IMG/VR virus record: IMGVR_UViG_3300042879_000609
Coordinates: 1 to 22,390 of that record
Reading direction: 5' to 3' (one strand)
Length of the DNA: 22,390 nucleotides
Origin: a virus
Under the pieces are notes generated by a model that saw only the letters and a program-made list of their open reading frames with translations, ran no database searches and had not been told where the DNA came from. Numbering within the stretch: position 1 is the stretch's first letter; each line of letters opens with the position of its first letter. Below, in pieces: positions 5,211 through 11,598 of this stretch. The translations under genes and the position numbers were made by a program.

Positions 5211-5850
5211 TGTTACGATTGTTTAGTAGTCCAAAGATATGCTGTTTTTGTTGGTCGGTAACAAGATCACCGAGTTGGTCAAGTGCCTCACGAATTTCAA
5301 ATTCTTCAACACCGAGCTTAATATCATTCTCGATTTTCTTCATGGTGCTTTCGGGTAACTGTATTTTGAACGGTCTGTATTCGTCAACAATTTTGCGGTT
5401 CATGTCGCGCCCAAATATCTTACCAAGTGATTGCGCTGCATTCTTCAGGCATTCGGCTTTTAACTTCGGGAAAGCCATATCGAGCGCATTCGGTTTTTTG
5501 TTGTCAGGATTAAGTGCCCATCGGTTGCGTTCAGCTCCGCTAATTCCTTCGGGTGCTTTGTCAACGGTTATGACTATTGAAGCTGCTCCCGTGCGTTCAA
5601 TAACTTCATTGGTGACTGGATGATGCACTTTAAGGGTTAATGAGCCTTGCACTTCGTTACCGATTGCTGACCATGTGAAATTGGTCGTTGACCACCTGCC
5701 GAAATAAAGTTCATCGAGTGTCATTTCAACGTGTGAGATAGTCACCGTGTGAGCTCTGTTGTCAGGCGTTGGTGCGATTGATTCGCGAGCTGGTTCGCGG
5801 TTGAGGTGCTTCATGAATTTTTGAAGCGAATCCATTAGATTAGTTTCCAT
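5203..5850 (-). CDS. Single-strand annealing protein, Rad52/Sak-like
   Basis: 215 residues. The core has a strand-rich N-terminal half (HTVTISHVEMTLDELYFGRW, then WSAIGNEVQGSLTLKVHHPV, RTGAASIVITVD). A helix follows with LDMAFPKLKAECLKNAAQSL then GKIFGRDMNR. The pattern of a beta sheet followed by (A/K)...K..A.k.LG..FGRdlNR is that of phage Rad52/Sak-type annealing proteins in Bacteroidota. It would coat 3' tails and anneal complementary strands. The pairing with a YqaJ exonuclease directly downstream supports this strongly. Assignment to the Sak group rather than RecT/Erf is by pattern and less certain. The acidic, helical C-terminus (170-215) is likely a partner-binding tail. Confidence 0.7.
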   Translation of the reverse strand: METNLMDSLQKFMKHLNREPARESIAPTPDNRAHTVTISHVEMTLDELYFGRWSTTNFTWSAIGNEVQGSLTLKVHHPVTNEVIERTGAASIVITVDKAPEGISGAERNRWALNPDNKKPNALDMAFPKLKAECLKNAAQSLGKIFGRDMNRKIVDEYRPFKIQLPESTMKKIENDIKLGVEEFEIREALDQLGDLVTDQQKQHIFGLLNNRNNE

Positions 5851-6010
5851 TGTTATTTAGATTTAGGGTTAATACTTGTTTGAATAAATCGTAAGTGTGT
5901 GAACCGTATTCATCATTTAAGACTTTGGCAACGGCTTTCGCCAATTCACGCACATCGTAGTTATCCGGTACGATGGTACTTATTCTTGCGGCAAGTTGTT
6001 CGTGTGTCAT
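5840..6010 (-). CDS. Small hypothetical protein upstream of the annealing gene
   Basis: A 56-residue frame from ATG 6008-6010 to TAA 5840-5842: MTHEQLAARISTIVPDNYDV, then ELAKAVAKVLNDEYGSHTYD. It is helical, with no cysteines or membrane segment. It overlaps the following gene by 11 bases and the previous one by 4 (ATGA), so the frame is almost certainly translated. No family is recognised. Confidence 0.6.
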   Translation of the reverse strand: MTHEQLAARISTIVPDNYDVRELAKAVAKVLNDEYGSHTYDLFKQVLTLNLNNNGN

Positions 6011-6186
6011 GATAGTTGAGTTTCAGAATTAAACATCATGATGTCAGTAGCTTCACGAACCGCCTGCCTTGCGATAAGGCGTAGGAGTCTGCGAAATTCT
6101 TCCCTGCTATCATTTGTCAGTTGCACGTTAGATTGAAGCTTAAGGTACGCATTGATGCGATCTTCAACACCGATGAAGTTTTTCAT
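6007..6186 (-). CDS. Small helical hypothetical protein
   Basis: 59 residues from the ATG at 6184-6186, which overlaps the upstream TGA as ATGA; an in-frame ATG five codons earlier (6199-6201) is less likely. MKNFIGVEDRINAYLKLQSN is followed by an Arg-rich helix (REEFRRLLRLIARQAVREAT) and a short tail. It may bind nucleic acid or the adjacent products. I recognise no family. Confidence 0.55.
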   Translation of the reverse strand: MKNFIGVEDRINAYLKLQSNVQLTNDSREEFRRLLRLIARQAVREATDIMMFNSETQLS

Positions 6187-6506
6187 TTGCAAAAGGGGCA
6201 TTTTTCTTGGTCACAGGTTACAATAACATCGTCAATATCACTGCAAAGTTCTTGCACTTGCGCAGCGTAGTCTTTCAGAAAGCGTTGCAATACCAGCTCA
6301 ACATCTTTGGCGGTACGTGCATCGCGATACTTTAACGTTTCTGTCACCGCTTCCTTGAATGATGCGGATAAATACTTGTTCATGTTCTCGAGGTCAGTCG
6401 AAAGTTGCTTGTACATGAATGCGCAATCCTTTAGCGAACGGTTTTCGAGTTGGTCTGGTGAAGAGCAGATACATTGCTCGTCATTGTGTGGGCTGTGTAA
6501 ATCCAT
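6183..6506 (-). CDS. Hypothetical helical protein with terminal cysteine clusters
   Basis: 107 residues. An N-terminal CICSS and a C-terminal CDQEKCPFCK bracket a long charged helical region (LSTDLENMNKYLSASFKEAV ... AKDVELVLQRFLKDYAAQVQ). The two cysteine clusters could together bind one zinc ion, bringing the ends of a helical hairpin together. The gene starts behind a leader repeated at the next gene upstream (see 6518-6717). Function unknown. Confidence 0.6.
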   Translation of the reverse strand: MDLHSPHNDEQCICSSPDQLENRSLKDCAFMYKQLSTDLENMNKYLSASFKEAVTETLKYRDARTAKDVELVLQRFLKDYAAQVQELCSDIDDVIVTCDQEKCPFCK

Positions 6507-6517
6507 TGTATTGTTGT

Positions 6518-6717
6518 TTTATTGGTTACTTATAAATTTTGATCAAATAATGATGCTGGAAATGTAGATGAGTCAGATAGTTTTTTGGATTGGTTTGGTT
6601 GTAATTTGTCCAAAATTGCAATTACTTGATCACGGTTGAAATATTGTTGCACCCCTGACTTTATTCTCAATTTCATTTCATCGATTGTCATAATATTCTT
6701 TGTTTATTGGTTACTTA
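6518..6717 (-). repeat. Duplicated 15-base leader TAAGTAACCAATAAA before two genes
   Basis: The minus strand carries TAAGTAACCAATAAA at 6532-6518 and again at 6717-6703. Each copy starts at a gene's stop codon (TAA) and is followed 11 bases later by the next ATG (at 6506 and 6691). Identical spacing to stop and start suggests a duplicated translation-start leader, useful in a host that does not rely on Shine-Dalgarno pairing. Confidence 0.75.
6530..6691 (-). CDS. Small hypothetical protein
   Basis: 53 residues from ATG 6689-6691 to TAA 6530-6532: MTIDEMKLRIKSGVQQYFNR, then DQVIAILDKLQP and a Ser-rich tail. Probably two helices followed by a flexible end. Not recognised. The gene is supported by the conserved leader in front of it and by filling the only gap between its neighbours on this strand. 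Confidence 0.5.
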   Translation of the reverse strand: MTIDEMKLRIKSGVQQYFNRDQVIAILDKLQPNQSKKLSDSSTFPASLFDQNL

Positions 6718-7229
6718 GTACGATTAGCCATGGCATAACCACTGGCTACATGAGTGGTGCGAATAATTGTCCAGTTATTCATGCGCGATACGTTATACAT
6801 TACTTCACCACGCTTACTTGTTCTTGAATCTACAACTACATCAGTGGCACGTAATTCATTGCCGCGAACATTTTCTTTTGAAATCATTGCACTCATTGGC
6901 TGCTCACTAATTGAATACTGACTTGGGTTGAAAAAATAATTGAATTTATGGAATACTTGCTGCATATCAACATCTGCATTATTAACCATGATGAATGATT
7001 CGTCACCCGAAAGTATACGACGATCACCAGTGCTATGATCGCTAATGCGAATTAACGCTCCTTGACCTAAGTTCCAAGTCAATGCCCCATTGCAATTAAC
7101 GTAGATGTAACGACTGTGACCGTAATCAGTAATTGAATTGCTTCCTTTTGATACCTGAAAGCCTGCATTTTGAAATAATTCAACAGTTGCTTCAAATACT
7201 TTTTCGACTTGTGGATTAGCTGCATTCAT
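6711..7229 (-). CDS. Hypothetical phage protein, first gene behind a strong promoter
   Basis: 172 residues from the ATG at 7227-7229. The frame is open a further 12 codons upstream to a GTG, but that start would lie between the -33 and -7 promoter elements, so it cannot be in the transcript. An N-terminal helix (VEKVFEATVELFQNAGF) is followed by strands with HSRYIYVNC and LIRISDHSTGDRR, a combination (SRY..V ... RISDH) seen in various small phage proteins of unknown role. The C-terminal third (YNVSRMNNWTIIRTTH) is also strand-rich. Being promoter-proximal, it is likely expressed early and strongly. Confidence 0.65.
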   Translation of the reverse strand: MNAANPQVEKVFEATVELFQNAGFQVSKGSNSITDYGHSRYIYVNCNGALTWNLGQGALIRISDHSTGDRRILSGDESFIMVNNADVDMQQVFHKFNYFFNPSQYSISEQPMSAMISKENVRGNELRATDVVVDSRTSKRGEVMYNVSRMNNWTIIRTTHVASGYAMANRTK

Positions 7230-7250
7230 TGTTTTGTTGTTATTGATGGG

Positions 7251-7283
7251 CAAATATATGCACACAATTTTCTAATGTACAAA
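7251..7283 (-). promoter_or_regulatory. Bacteroidota-type promoter (TTTG-N21-TATATTTG)
   Basis: On the minus strand TTTG (7283-7280) is followed after 21 bases by TATATTTG (7258-7251), a full match to the Bacteroidota housekeeping promoter. The start of transcription would be near 7245, about 15 bases before the ATG at 7229, whose leader reads CAATAACAACAAAACA. It should drive the recombination operon independently of the terminase pair. Confidence 0.75.
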
Positions 7284-7324
7284 CTTTTTTCATAATTTTT
7301 TTATTCGCCTTGAAAATCAGCGAC

Positions 7325-8623
7325 TTACACGTATGAATATTTGCCGTAATTGGGCGAAAGTTCGAAATACATCCGCATCATGATAGCATCAGCGTAGTCA
7401 GGTGACACTCCGTGCATGGCTTTTATTTCGTCTTTTCCTGTGACTGCGAGCTTTCCATCGGCTTCTGGTCGTTTGCGCCTGATCATGTCGAGTTCTTTTG
7501 TAATGATGTCGCGTTTTGGAACTGGCAGAATGACCTTGCCTTGCTCAATAAGTTCGGCGAGCTTGTAATAGCATTCGGCTTTTTGATTTGTGAACTTGTC
7601 AGGTTGCCTTGCTTTTGAGCCATTGAGAAATCCGCGACACTTTAGCATATCGACTGCGCCACCGCCCACGCCATCTTCATCCACGATAACATTCGAGAGC
7701 TTTACATTGTGTTTATTGATTGCATTCCGAATGGCTGCGACTACTGTTGTAATTGGTTCTTTGCGTAATTCGTGAATCTCGAATAGTTGAAGTCCTTTCC
7801 ATACGCAAATGATTGTCCTATCCTTTCCAAGCCGTGCGATGTCGGCACTGATAAACATTTCACCCGTGCCAACTTCCTCACGAAAGCACCGAAGTAAGTC
7901 ATCGTATTTGAAAAGCCAGTCGATACTTTCATCAAAATCCCAGTCACCATGCAACAACCTTTTGCGGTCGGTTTCAGGCAATGACGCAAGCGTTTCTAAA
8001 TAACTTTCTGGAAGGTGTGGATTGTCACCTGGCAAAGCCTGAATAAAAGCGTAACGCTCAGGGAGTAATTGATTGCGCCACGGGTCGTAAAACTCATTAT
8101 ATAGCCATCCTTTCGAGGGGTTGCACGTTAGTAGTGCTTTCGGCTTTATATCAAATTCGCGTAGCTTAAAACGAACACGAGAGCGTAACACGTCAACGGC
8201 TTTCTTTGTGACTTGCGAAACTTCGTCTACGTAAAAGTCAGTAAGTTCAAGACCGCCTAAACTATCGAACACAGGATCTGATGGATATTGAAATAAGTCT
8301 TTGAGAATAATTTCGGACTTATTGAAAAACGTAATCACGTTGGTTGAGCCGTTCAATTCATAGTCGCGCCCTGCCCGAAGGTTCATCATTGAAGCGACTT
8401 CAAAGAAAGTTTTTACTGTGGTTTTTTTTAAGGTGTCGAGTTTGCTCCTGCCTATTAAACCACGAGAGCCTGCATAGTGCAAGCGTCTCATGATTTGCCA
8501 AGCGCACCCTGTGAATGATTTTGAACCACCAGCCGCGCCACCGTAAAGAACTATCTCACAAGGCGAATCGGTAGCAAGTGCCTTGAAGCATTCGATTTGT
8601 TTGGGTAGGTATTCAATACGCAT
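7325..8623 (-). CDS. terL: Terminase large subunit
   Basis: 432 residues, normal for a phage large terminase. ATPase: Walker A GGAAGGSKS at 28-36, Walker B LTDFYVDE at 127-134 with catalytic Glu 134, coupling motif LLTCNPS at 164-170. LLHGDW at 223-228 closes the ATPase part. Nuclease (RNase H fold): ISADIARLGKD with Asp 261, VDEDGVGGG at 314-322, and SPDYADA at 407-413. It cuts concatemeric DNA and pumps it through the portal. Oddly, it is on the strand opposite the small-terminase candidate and all virion genes, and 11 bases overlap the preceding DnaA-like gene. All active-site motifs are intact. Confidence 0.95.
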   Translation of the reverse strand: MRIEYLPKQIECFKALATDSPCEIVLYGGAAGGSKSFTGCAWQIMRRLHYAGSRGLIGRSKLDTLKKTTVKTFFEVASMMNLRAGRDYELNGSTNVITFFNKSEIILKDLFQYPSDPVFDSLGGLELTDFYVDEVSQVTKKAVDVLRSRVRFKLREFDIKPKALLTCNPSKGWLYNEFYDPWRNQLLPERYAFIQALPGDNPHLPESYLETLASLPETDRKRLLHGDWDFDESIDWLFKYDDLLRCFREEVGTGEMFISADIARLGKDRTIICVWKGLQLFEIHELRKEPITTVVAAIRNAINKHNVKLSNVIVDEDGVGGGAVDMLKCRGFLNGSKARQPDKFTNQKAECYYKLAELIEQGKVILPVPKRDIITKELDMIRRKRPEADGKLAVTGKDEIKAMHGVSPDYADAIMMRMYFELSPNYGKYSYV

Positions 8624-9221
8624 GAATGCGATTTTTGTCGCGTATGGCTTTTACTTCTGCATAACCCTCTGCCATTTTCTCAATCTCTTTTACCACGTTA
8701 TCGAATCGGTTCATCTCAATACACATTTGTTTGATTACATCCAAGTCTTGACGAAGTCTTGAATCATAACAATAGCCGTTTACTATCTTGCGGTAGCAGT
8801 GTATAATGGTCGAATGGTCTTTTCGCGGCACGAAATAGCTACCAATTAACGCAAGTGGGCAAAGGTGCAGCATTGATTTGAATTGAGTACGCAATAAGAA
8901 AATCAGAAGTGAACGTGCATATACAATTTGTTGGTGACGTGTAACGCTTGAAAGAATGTGATTGCATCCTGTTATACTTGAAACCATGCCTTCAAATACA
9001 TACGCGACTTTGTCCACGATGAAGTCCTCTCCGACCATAGCCGCAACACGTTCGCGACTGGATTGCAGCGACATGATGCGGTGCGCTTCGTTCATGATAG
9101 CCTTGTAAATAAGGTCTTTTGTTTGTTGGTCACTTGCAAGAGCTGCATTAGTGATTGTTTCAACTTCGCTTGGTGTGAGTGATAGCAAAACTTTGCCATC
9201 GGTGTTAAGAATTTTACTCAT
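8613..9221 (-). CDS. DnaA domain IV-like DNA-binding protein
   Basis: 202 residues. Residues ~93-166 resemble DnaA domain IV: TRHQQIVYARSLLIFLLR matches the R..e.v.aRqiamYLlR helix, and PRKDHSTIIHCYRKI (132-146) matches the DnaA signature RDHSTVLHAYRKI that contacts the DnaA box. There is no AAA+ ATPase domain. The first 90 residues are a helical region unlike DnaA, and the last 35 are charged helix. It probably binds DnaA-box-like sites. Its place directly before terL, overlapping by 11 bases, makes a role in packaging-site recognition as possible as one in origin control; both are inference. It is first behind the minus-strand promoter at 9251-9280. Confidence 0.8.
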   Translation of the reverse strand: MSKILNTDGKVLLSLTPSEVETITNAALASDQQTKDLIYKAIMNEAHRIMSLQSSRERVAAMVGEDFIVDKVAYVFEGMVSSITGCNHILSSVTRHQQIVYARSLLIFLLRTQFKSMLHLCPLALIGSYFVPRKDHSTIIHCYRKIVNGYCYDSRLRQDLDVIKQMCIEMNRFDNVVKEIEKMAEGYAEVKAIRDKNRIHAY

Positions 9222-9241
9222 GTTATTGTTATTTAGTTAAT

Positions 9242-9258
9242 TACTTTGCACAAAAGTA
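9242..9258 (+). promoter_or_regulatory. Palindrome overlapping divergent promoters
   Basis: TACTTT (9242-9247) and AAAGTA (9253-9258) form an inverted repeat around GCACA. The right half is part of the minus -7 element TACTTTTG; the left half, read on the plus strand, is TTACTTTG, one mismatch from TAnnTTTG. The site could be an operator or simply two back-to-back promoters. Plus-strand transcripts would start near 9256, giving a ~30-base leader to the sigma gene, but no good plus -33 element is seen. Confidence 0.45.
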
Positions 9259-9280
9259 CAATGATTTTGAACAAATCAAA
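9251..9280 (-). promoter_or_regulatory. Minus-strand promoter before the DnaA-like gene and terL
   Basis: TACTTTTG on the minus strand (9258-9251) matches TAnnTTTG, and TTTG (9280-9277) lies 18 bases upstream. The transcript would start about 25 bases before the ATG at 9221, with leader AACTAAATAACAATAAC. Confidence 0.6.
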
Positions 9281-9286
9281 ATAAAA

Positions 9287-9808
9287 GTGGAACAATGCCT
9301 TGAATATGCGGTTGCCGAACACCTTCCGACATGGATCAAGTTCGCATCGACATTAACGAGGAACCATACCAACGCTAAAGACCTTGTCAGCGAAACACTT
9401 TTGAAGATATTAGAGAACCAACGAGAGAAGGCAGAGGAACTTGCATGTGAGGATAAGTTAATTTCATACGTCAACCGAGCAATTTACTTAATGGCTATTG
9501 ATGACAGCTCACGTTTTGGAATGAAATATATGCAGTTTGCGCAAAAGTGGAATGAGAACGACAACGCTTTTGACATTGAACCCGACGAACCGTGGCTCGG
9601 GAGTAGGCTCGATAACGAATTTTTAGATGCTTACATTCAACTTATGCCCGAACGCGAAGCCATACTATTGAGGTTGTATATGCTTGACGAATTTGATTAC
9701 AAAGATTTGAGCGATAAGACCAACATACCGATAAAACGTCTTTACAAATACATTCAAAACGCACTTAAAAAATTACGCACCGATGTTCACCGTACCGCCA
9801 GCCATTAG
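9287..9808 (+). CDS. Phage ECF-like sigma factor (sigma-70 family)
   Basis: 173 residues from a GTG; no in-frame ATG exists upstream. Residues ~14-85 fit sigma region 2: NAKDLVSETLLKILEN, then ISYVNRAIYLMAIDDSSRFG. Residues ~117-165 fit region 4: LMPEREAILLRLYMLDEFDY, then the helix-turn-helix DLSDKTNIPIKRLYKYIQNA with a basic end. The layout of two domains joined by an acidic linker is that of ECF-type factors and of small sigma-like proteins in Bacteroidota phages. It would redirect host RNA polymerase; as the first gene of the structural operon it is the natural candidate for a late-gene switch. It could also be a sigma-fold DNA-binding protein without promoter activity. Confidence 0.75.
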   Translation: MEQCLEYAVAEHLPTWIKFASTLTRNHTNAKDLVSETLLKILENQREKAEELACEDKLISYVNRAIYLMAIDDSSRFGMKYMQFAQKWNENDNAFDIEPDEPWLGSRLDNEFLDAYIQLMPEREAILLRLYMLDEFDYKDLSDKTNIPIKRLYKYIQNALKKLRTDVHRTASH

Positions 9809-10211
9809 AGACCACAGGATTAAGACCTGTCAGGAATGCAAATACTATCGTAAAACGACTATGAGTTGTGGCACCTTGATAGTTGGCGAAAGCGTTCCAG
9901 AAGAAAACGAGTTCAACTATCGCAGGAAGAAAGTGAGGTTGTGCGGTTGCGTCATGCCGGTTAAAACTAAATTGATGTTTGCGAAATGTCCACTCGGAAA
10001 GTGGGATAGCTTCAGACTTTCAAAGGAGGAAATTGAGGAACTGAAGACATTTGTAGGCGGTTTGCCGTTATCTTCATTGAGCCGGGAACAAGTGAAAAAA
10101 TTATATGAGTTGAAATCAAAGTTGACAGGTCGCAGGGAACAACCTTCAACCTGTGGCAGTTGTGTCAACTCACTCATAAAGGAATTTAAGAAACAATTAG
10201 AACAACTCTGA
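9783..10211 (+). CDS. Cysteine-rich zinc-binding phage protein with CPLGKW motif
   Basis: 142 residues. Cysteines at 16, 19, 29, 54, 56 and 69 (CQEC, SCG, CGC, KCPLGKW) make a zinc-binding module; a second pair CGSC sits at 124-127. Proteins opening with IR..RI..C..C.YYR..T..CGT and ending with CP.GKW are frequent in Bacteroidota phages beside sigma-like or packaging genes; their role is unknown. The middle helix (SKEEIEELKTFV) is charged. It overlaps the sigma gene by 26 bases, so co-expression is likely, and it could be a regulator or a nucleic-acid-binding partner. Confidence 0.65.
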   Translation: MFTVPPAIRDHRIKTCQECKYYRKTTMSCGTLIVGESVPEENEFNYRRKKVRLCGCVMPVKTKLMFAKCPLGKWDSFRLSKEEIEELKTFVGGLPLSSLSREQVKKLYELKSKLTGRREQPSTCGSCVNSLIKEFKKQLEQL

Positions 10212-10543
10212 TGCGTTACCGAATAGTCTTAGCGGAAGCAACGAGGGTAAGTTTTGACTTCGATGGTACACTTGAAACGAAACGAGGGCAGGAAATAGCA
10301 AAGAATGAACTCGAAGCTGGCAATGATGTTTGGATTATTACGGCACGCGACATATCGGACTCGCGCCCTGTATTGAAACTTGCTGACACGTTAGGCATTC
10401 CACACTCGAAAGTTGTGTTCACGAATGGAGAAGACAAATGGAAATACATGATACGTTATCGGATAGCCAAACACTACGACAATAACGCCGAGCAAATCAA
10501 AAAGATAAATAAACACACTGATACAAAAGGAATAACATTTTAA
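10211..10543 (+). CDS. HAD-superfamily phosphatase
   Basis: 110 residues, a minimal HAD fold. Motif I SFDFDGTL at 14-21 carries the nucleophile Asp 16 and acid/base Asp 18; motif II WIITAR at 41-46 has Thr 44; motif III Lys is in GEDKWKY (Lys 76); motif IV is HYDNN (Asp 90). No cap domain is present. Short phage HAD proteins of this form are thought to act on nucleotides or nucleic-acid ends; the substrate here cannot be read from sequence. The start overlaps the previous stop by one base (TGATG), so translation is coupled. Confidence 0.8.
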   Translation: MRYRIVLAEATRVSFDFDGTLETKRGQEIAKNELEAGNDVWIITARDISDSRPVLKLADTLGIPHSKVVFTNGEDKWKYMIRYRIAKHYDNNAEQIKKINKHTDTKGITF

Positions 10544-10546
10544 CTT

Positions 10547-10708
10547 ATGCCAATACCAACAAGAAAGCAAGGCGAGAAGCCTGAGGAATTTATCGGTCGA
10601 TGTATGTCCGATGACGTTATGATAAAAGAATACACCGAACCAGCACAACGATACGCGGTTTGTGTTGGGCAACTGAAGTCTTTGAACACGTCTGAAGGGG
10701 AAGAGTAA
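10547..10708 (+). CDS. Small conserved phage protein (MPIP...RCM family)
   Basis: 53 residues: MPIPTRKQGEKPEEFIGRCM, then SDDVMIKEYTEPAQRYAVCV. This matches a very common small phage protein (MPIPTP..GE....F..RCM.D..M..E......QR.AVC...W) usually found near head-morphogenesis genes, sometimes fused to a prohead protease or portal region. Its function is not known. It ends with an acidic tail. Too short to stand out as an ORF, but the family match and the exact fit between HAD and small-terminase genes make it secure. Confidence 0.8.
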   Translation: MPIPTRKQGEKPEEFIGRCMSDDVMIKEYTEPAQRYAVCVGQLKSLNTSEGEE

Positions 10709-10729
10709 AACTATTTTTTATTGAGCAAA

Positions 10730-11014
10730 ATGGCAGCACCACGAGACGCAAACGGCAGATTGATGAAAGGACACTCAGGATTGAAACCGAAAGGGGCGAT
10801 TCATGAGAAGACTGAAATGTGGCACAAGCTCGGTGAGTTCATCGTGACAGAGGGAGCGCATAGGGCGATGGGCATTCTTATGGAAATGGAGAATGAAGAG
10901 TTCTTAAAGAATTACATGGCAATGCTCGAATACTTCAAACCAAAGCAAGCGCGCAACATTCACTCAGGTGACGAGCAGAATCCTGTTGTCATTAACATTC
11001 ACGGTAATATATGA
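10730..11014 (+). CDS. Candidate terminase small subunit
   Basis: 94 residues from the ATG at 10730; a TTG three codons earlier is less likely. The basic N-terminus (RDANGRLMKGHSGLKPKG) is followed by helices MWHKLGEFIVTEGAHRAMGI and LKNYMAMLEYFKPKQARNIH. The pattern G...........W..LGE(F/W)...EG........L....F...Y...LEYFKPK.AR is found in Bacteroidota phages next to packaging genes and is often taken as the DNA-recognition small terminase. Evidence is positional and by pattern, not by a known fold. It is separated from terL by the whole divergent region, which is unusual. The end overlaps the next start as ATGA. Confidence 0.5.
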   Translation: MAAPRDANGRLMKGHSGLKPKGAIHEKTEMWHKLGEFIVTEGAHRAMGILMEMENEEFLKNYMAMLEYFKPKQARNIHSGDEQNPVVINIHGNI

Positions 11015-11598
11015 AACAATACCACGTTCCGAAATCAGTCGAGGGCATAACCTTGAAGCAATACGTACAATTCTACACGGCAAAAACCGACATCGAGAAA
11101 GTATCAGCGGCTATTCAAAAGCCAGTTGCCGAATGTGAGCAGTTGCAATTTAGCGCGATTGAAACGATAATAGCTTTGTTCATTGGAGCTTGCCAAAGTG
11201 GTGCATCAAAACATGAGCAAACTTTCTTTGATGGTGACGTGCGCATGGGGTTTATTCCTGACTTGAATATGTTAACATTCAAAGAGTACATTGACTTGGA
11301 TTCTTTCACTTCACAGATATACAAGCAACCTGTTGAGCCTGAGAATTACAAATACTTCATTGACTTATTTTGTATCTTATTTCGCCCTGTTAAAGATGTT
11401 TGGGGCAAGCGTTATGAATTAGAGCCTTACGATATTCAGACCGTTCCAAACTATCGAGAGATCATTGAACGCATTACAATGGACCGCGTGAATGGTGCGC
11501 TGATTTTTTTTTCGACTATCGCAAACGAACTCTTTCAAGATTCGCTGACTTATTTGGAGAATCAGATGATGGAAGCGGTGAGGGAAATTGGGGGTTAA
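11011..11598 (+). CDS. Tail-assembly-chaperone-like protein, short (0-frame) form
   Basis: 195 residues. Features include ITLKQYVQFYTAKTDIEKVS near the start, DGDVRMGFIPDLNMLTFKEY in the middle, FIDLFCILFRPV and a helical end (GALIFFSTIANELFQDSLTY). The series (ITL.QY, GFIPDL..(L/I)T..EYIDLD, (V/I)L(Y/F)RP, GA..FF) is characteristic of a Bacteroidota phage protein encoded before tail genes. It is followed by an overlapping -1 ORF, the gene arrangement of tail-assembly chaperones such as lambda G/GT. The role of coating the tape measure before tail-tube assembly is inferred. It is coupled to the small-terminase candidate by ATGA. Confidence 0.6.
   Translation: MKQYHVPKSVEGITLKQYVQFYTAKTDIEKVSAAIQKPVAECEQLQFSAIETIIALFIGACQSGASKHEQTFFDGDVRMGFIPDLNMLTFKEYIDLDSFTSQIYKQPVEPENYKYFIDLFCILFRPVKDVWGKRYELEPYDIQTVPNYREIIERITMDRVNGALIFFSTIANELFQDSLTYLENQMMEAVREIGG
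11505..11511 (+). other. Slippery heptamer T_TTT_TTT for -1 ribosomal frameshift
   Basis: In the 0 frame the codons are ATT TTT TTT TCG (11503-11514), so the heptamer T TTT TTT is phased exactly as X_XXY_YYZ requires, within a run of nine T. The -1 frame has no stop from 11469 to 11775, whereas the 0 frame stops at 11596. Confidence 0.65.

Noticed and set aside
5195-5623. 142-residue plus-strand ORF
   Set aside because: Ser/Phe/Leu-rich shadow of the annealing-protein gene on the other strand.
7297-7318. Possible terminator after terL
   Set aside because: Only a TCGC/GCGA stem of four pairs, and the run after it on the terL strand is A, not T.
10391-10672. 93-residue minus-strand ORF
   Set aside because: Opposes the HAD and MPIP-family genes, both of which have recognisable motifs; no motif in the shadow.
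10709-10729. Promoter before the small-terminase candidate
   Set aside because: T-rich 21-base gap with no TAnnTTTG match; the gene is more simply part of the operon from the sigma gene.
11582-11588. GGGAAAT, a lambda-like slippery heptamer near the end of the chaperone gene
   Set aside because: Its phase is wrong: the 0-frame codons are AGG GAA ATT, so the heptamer is not read as G_GGA_AAT in the frame that must slip.
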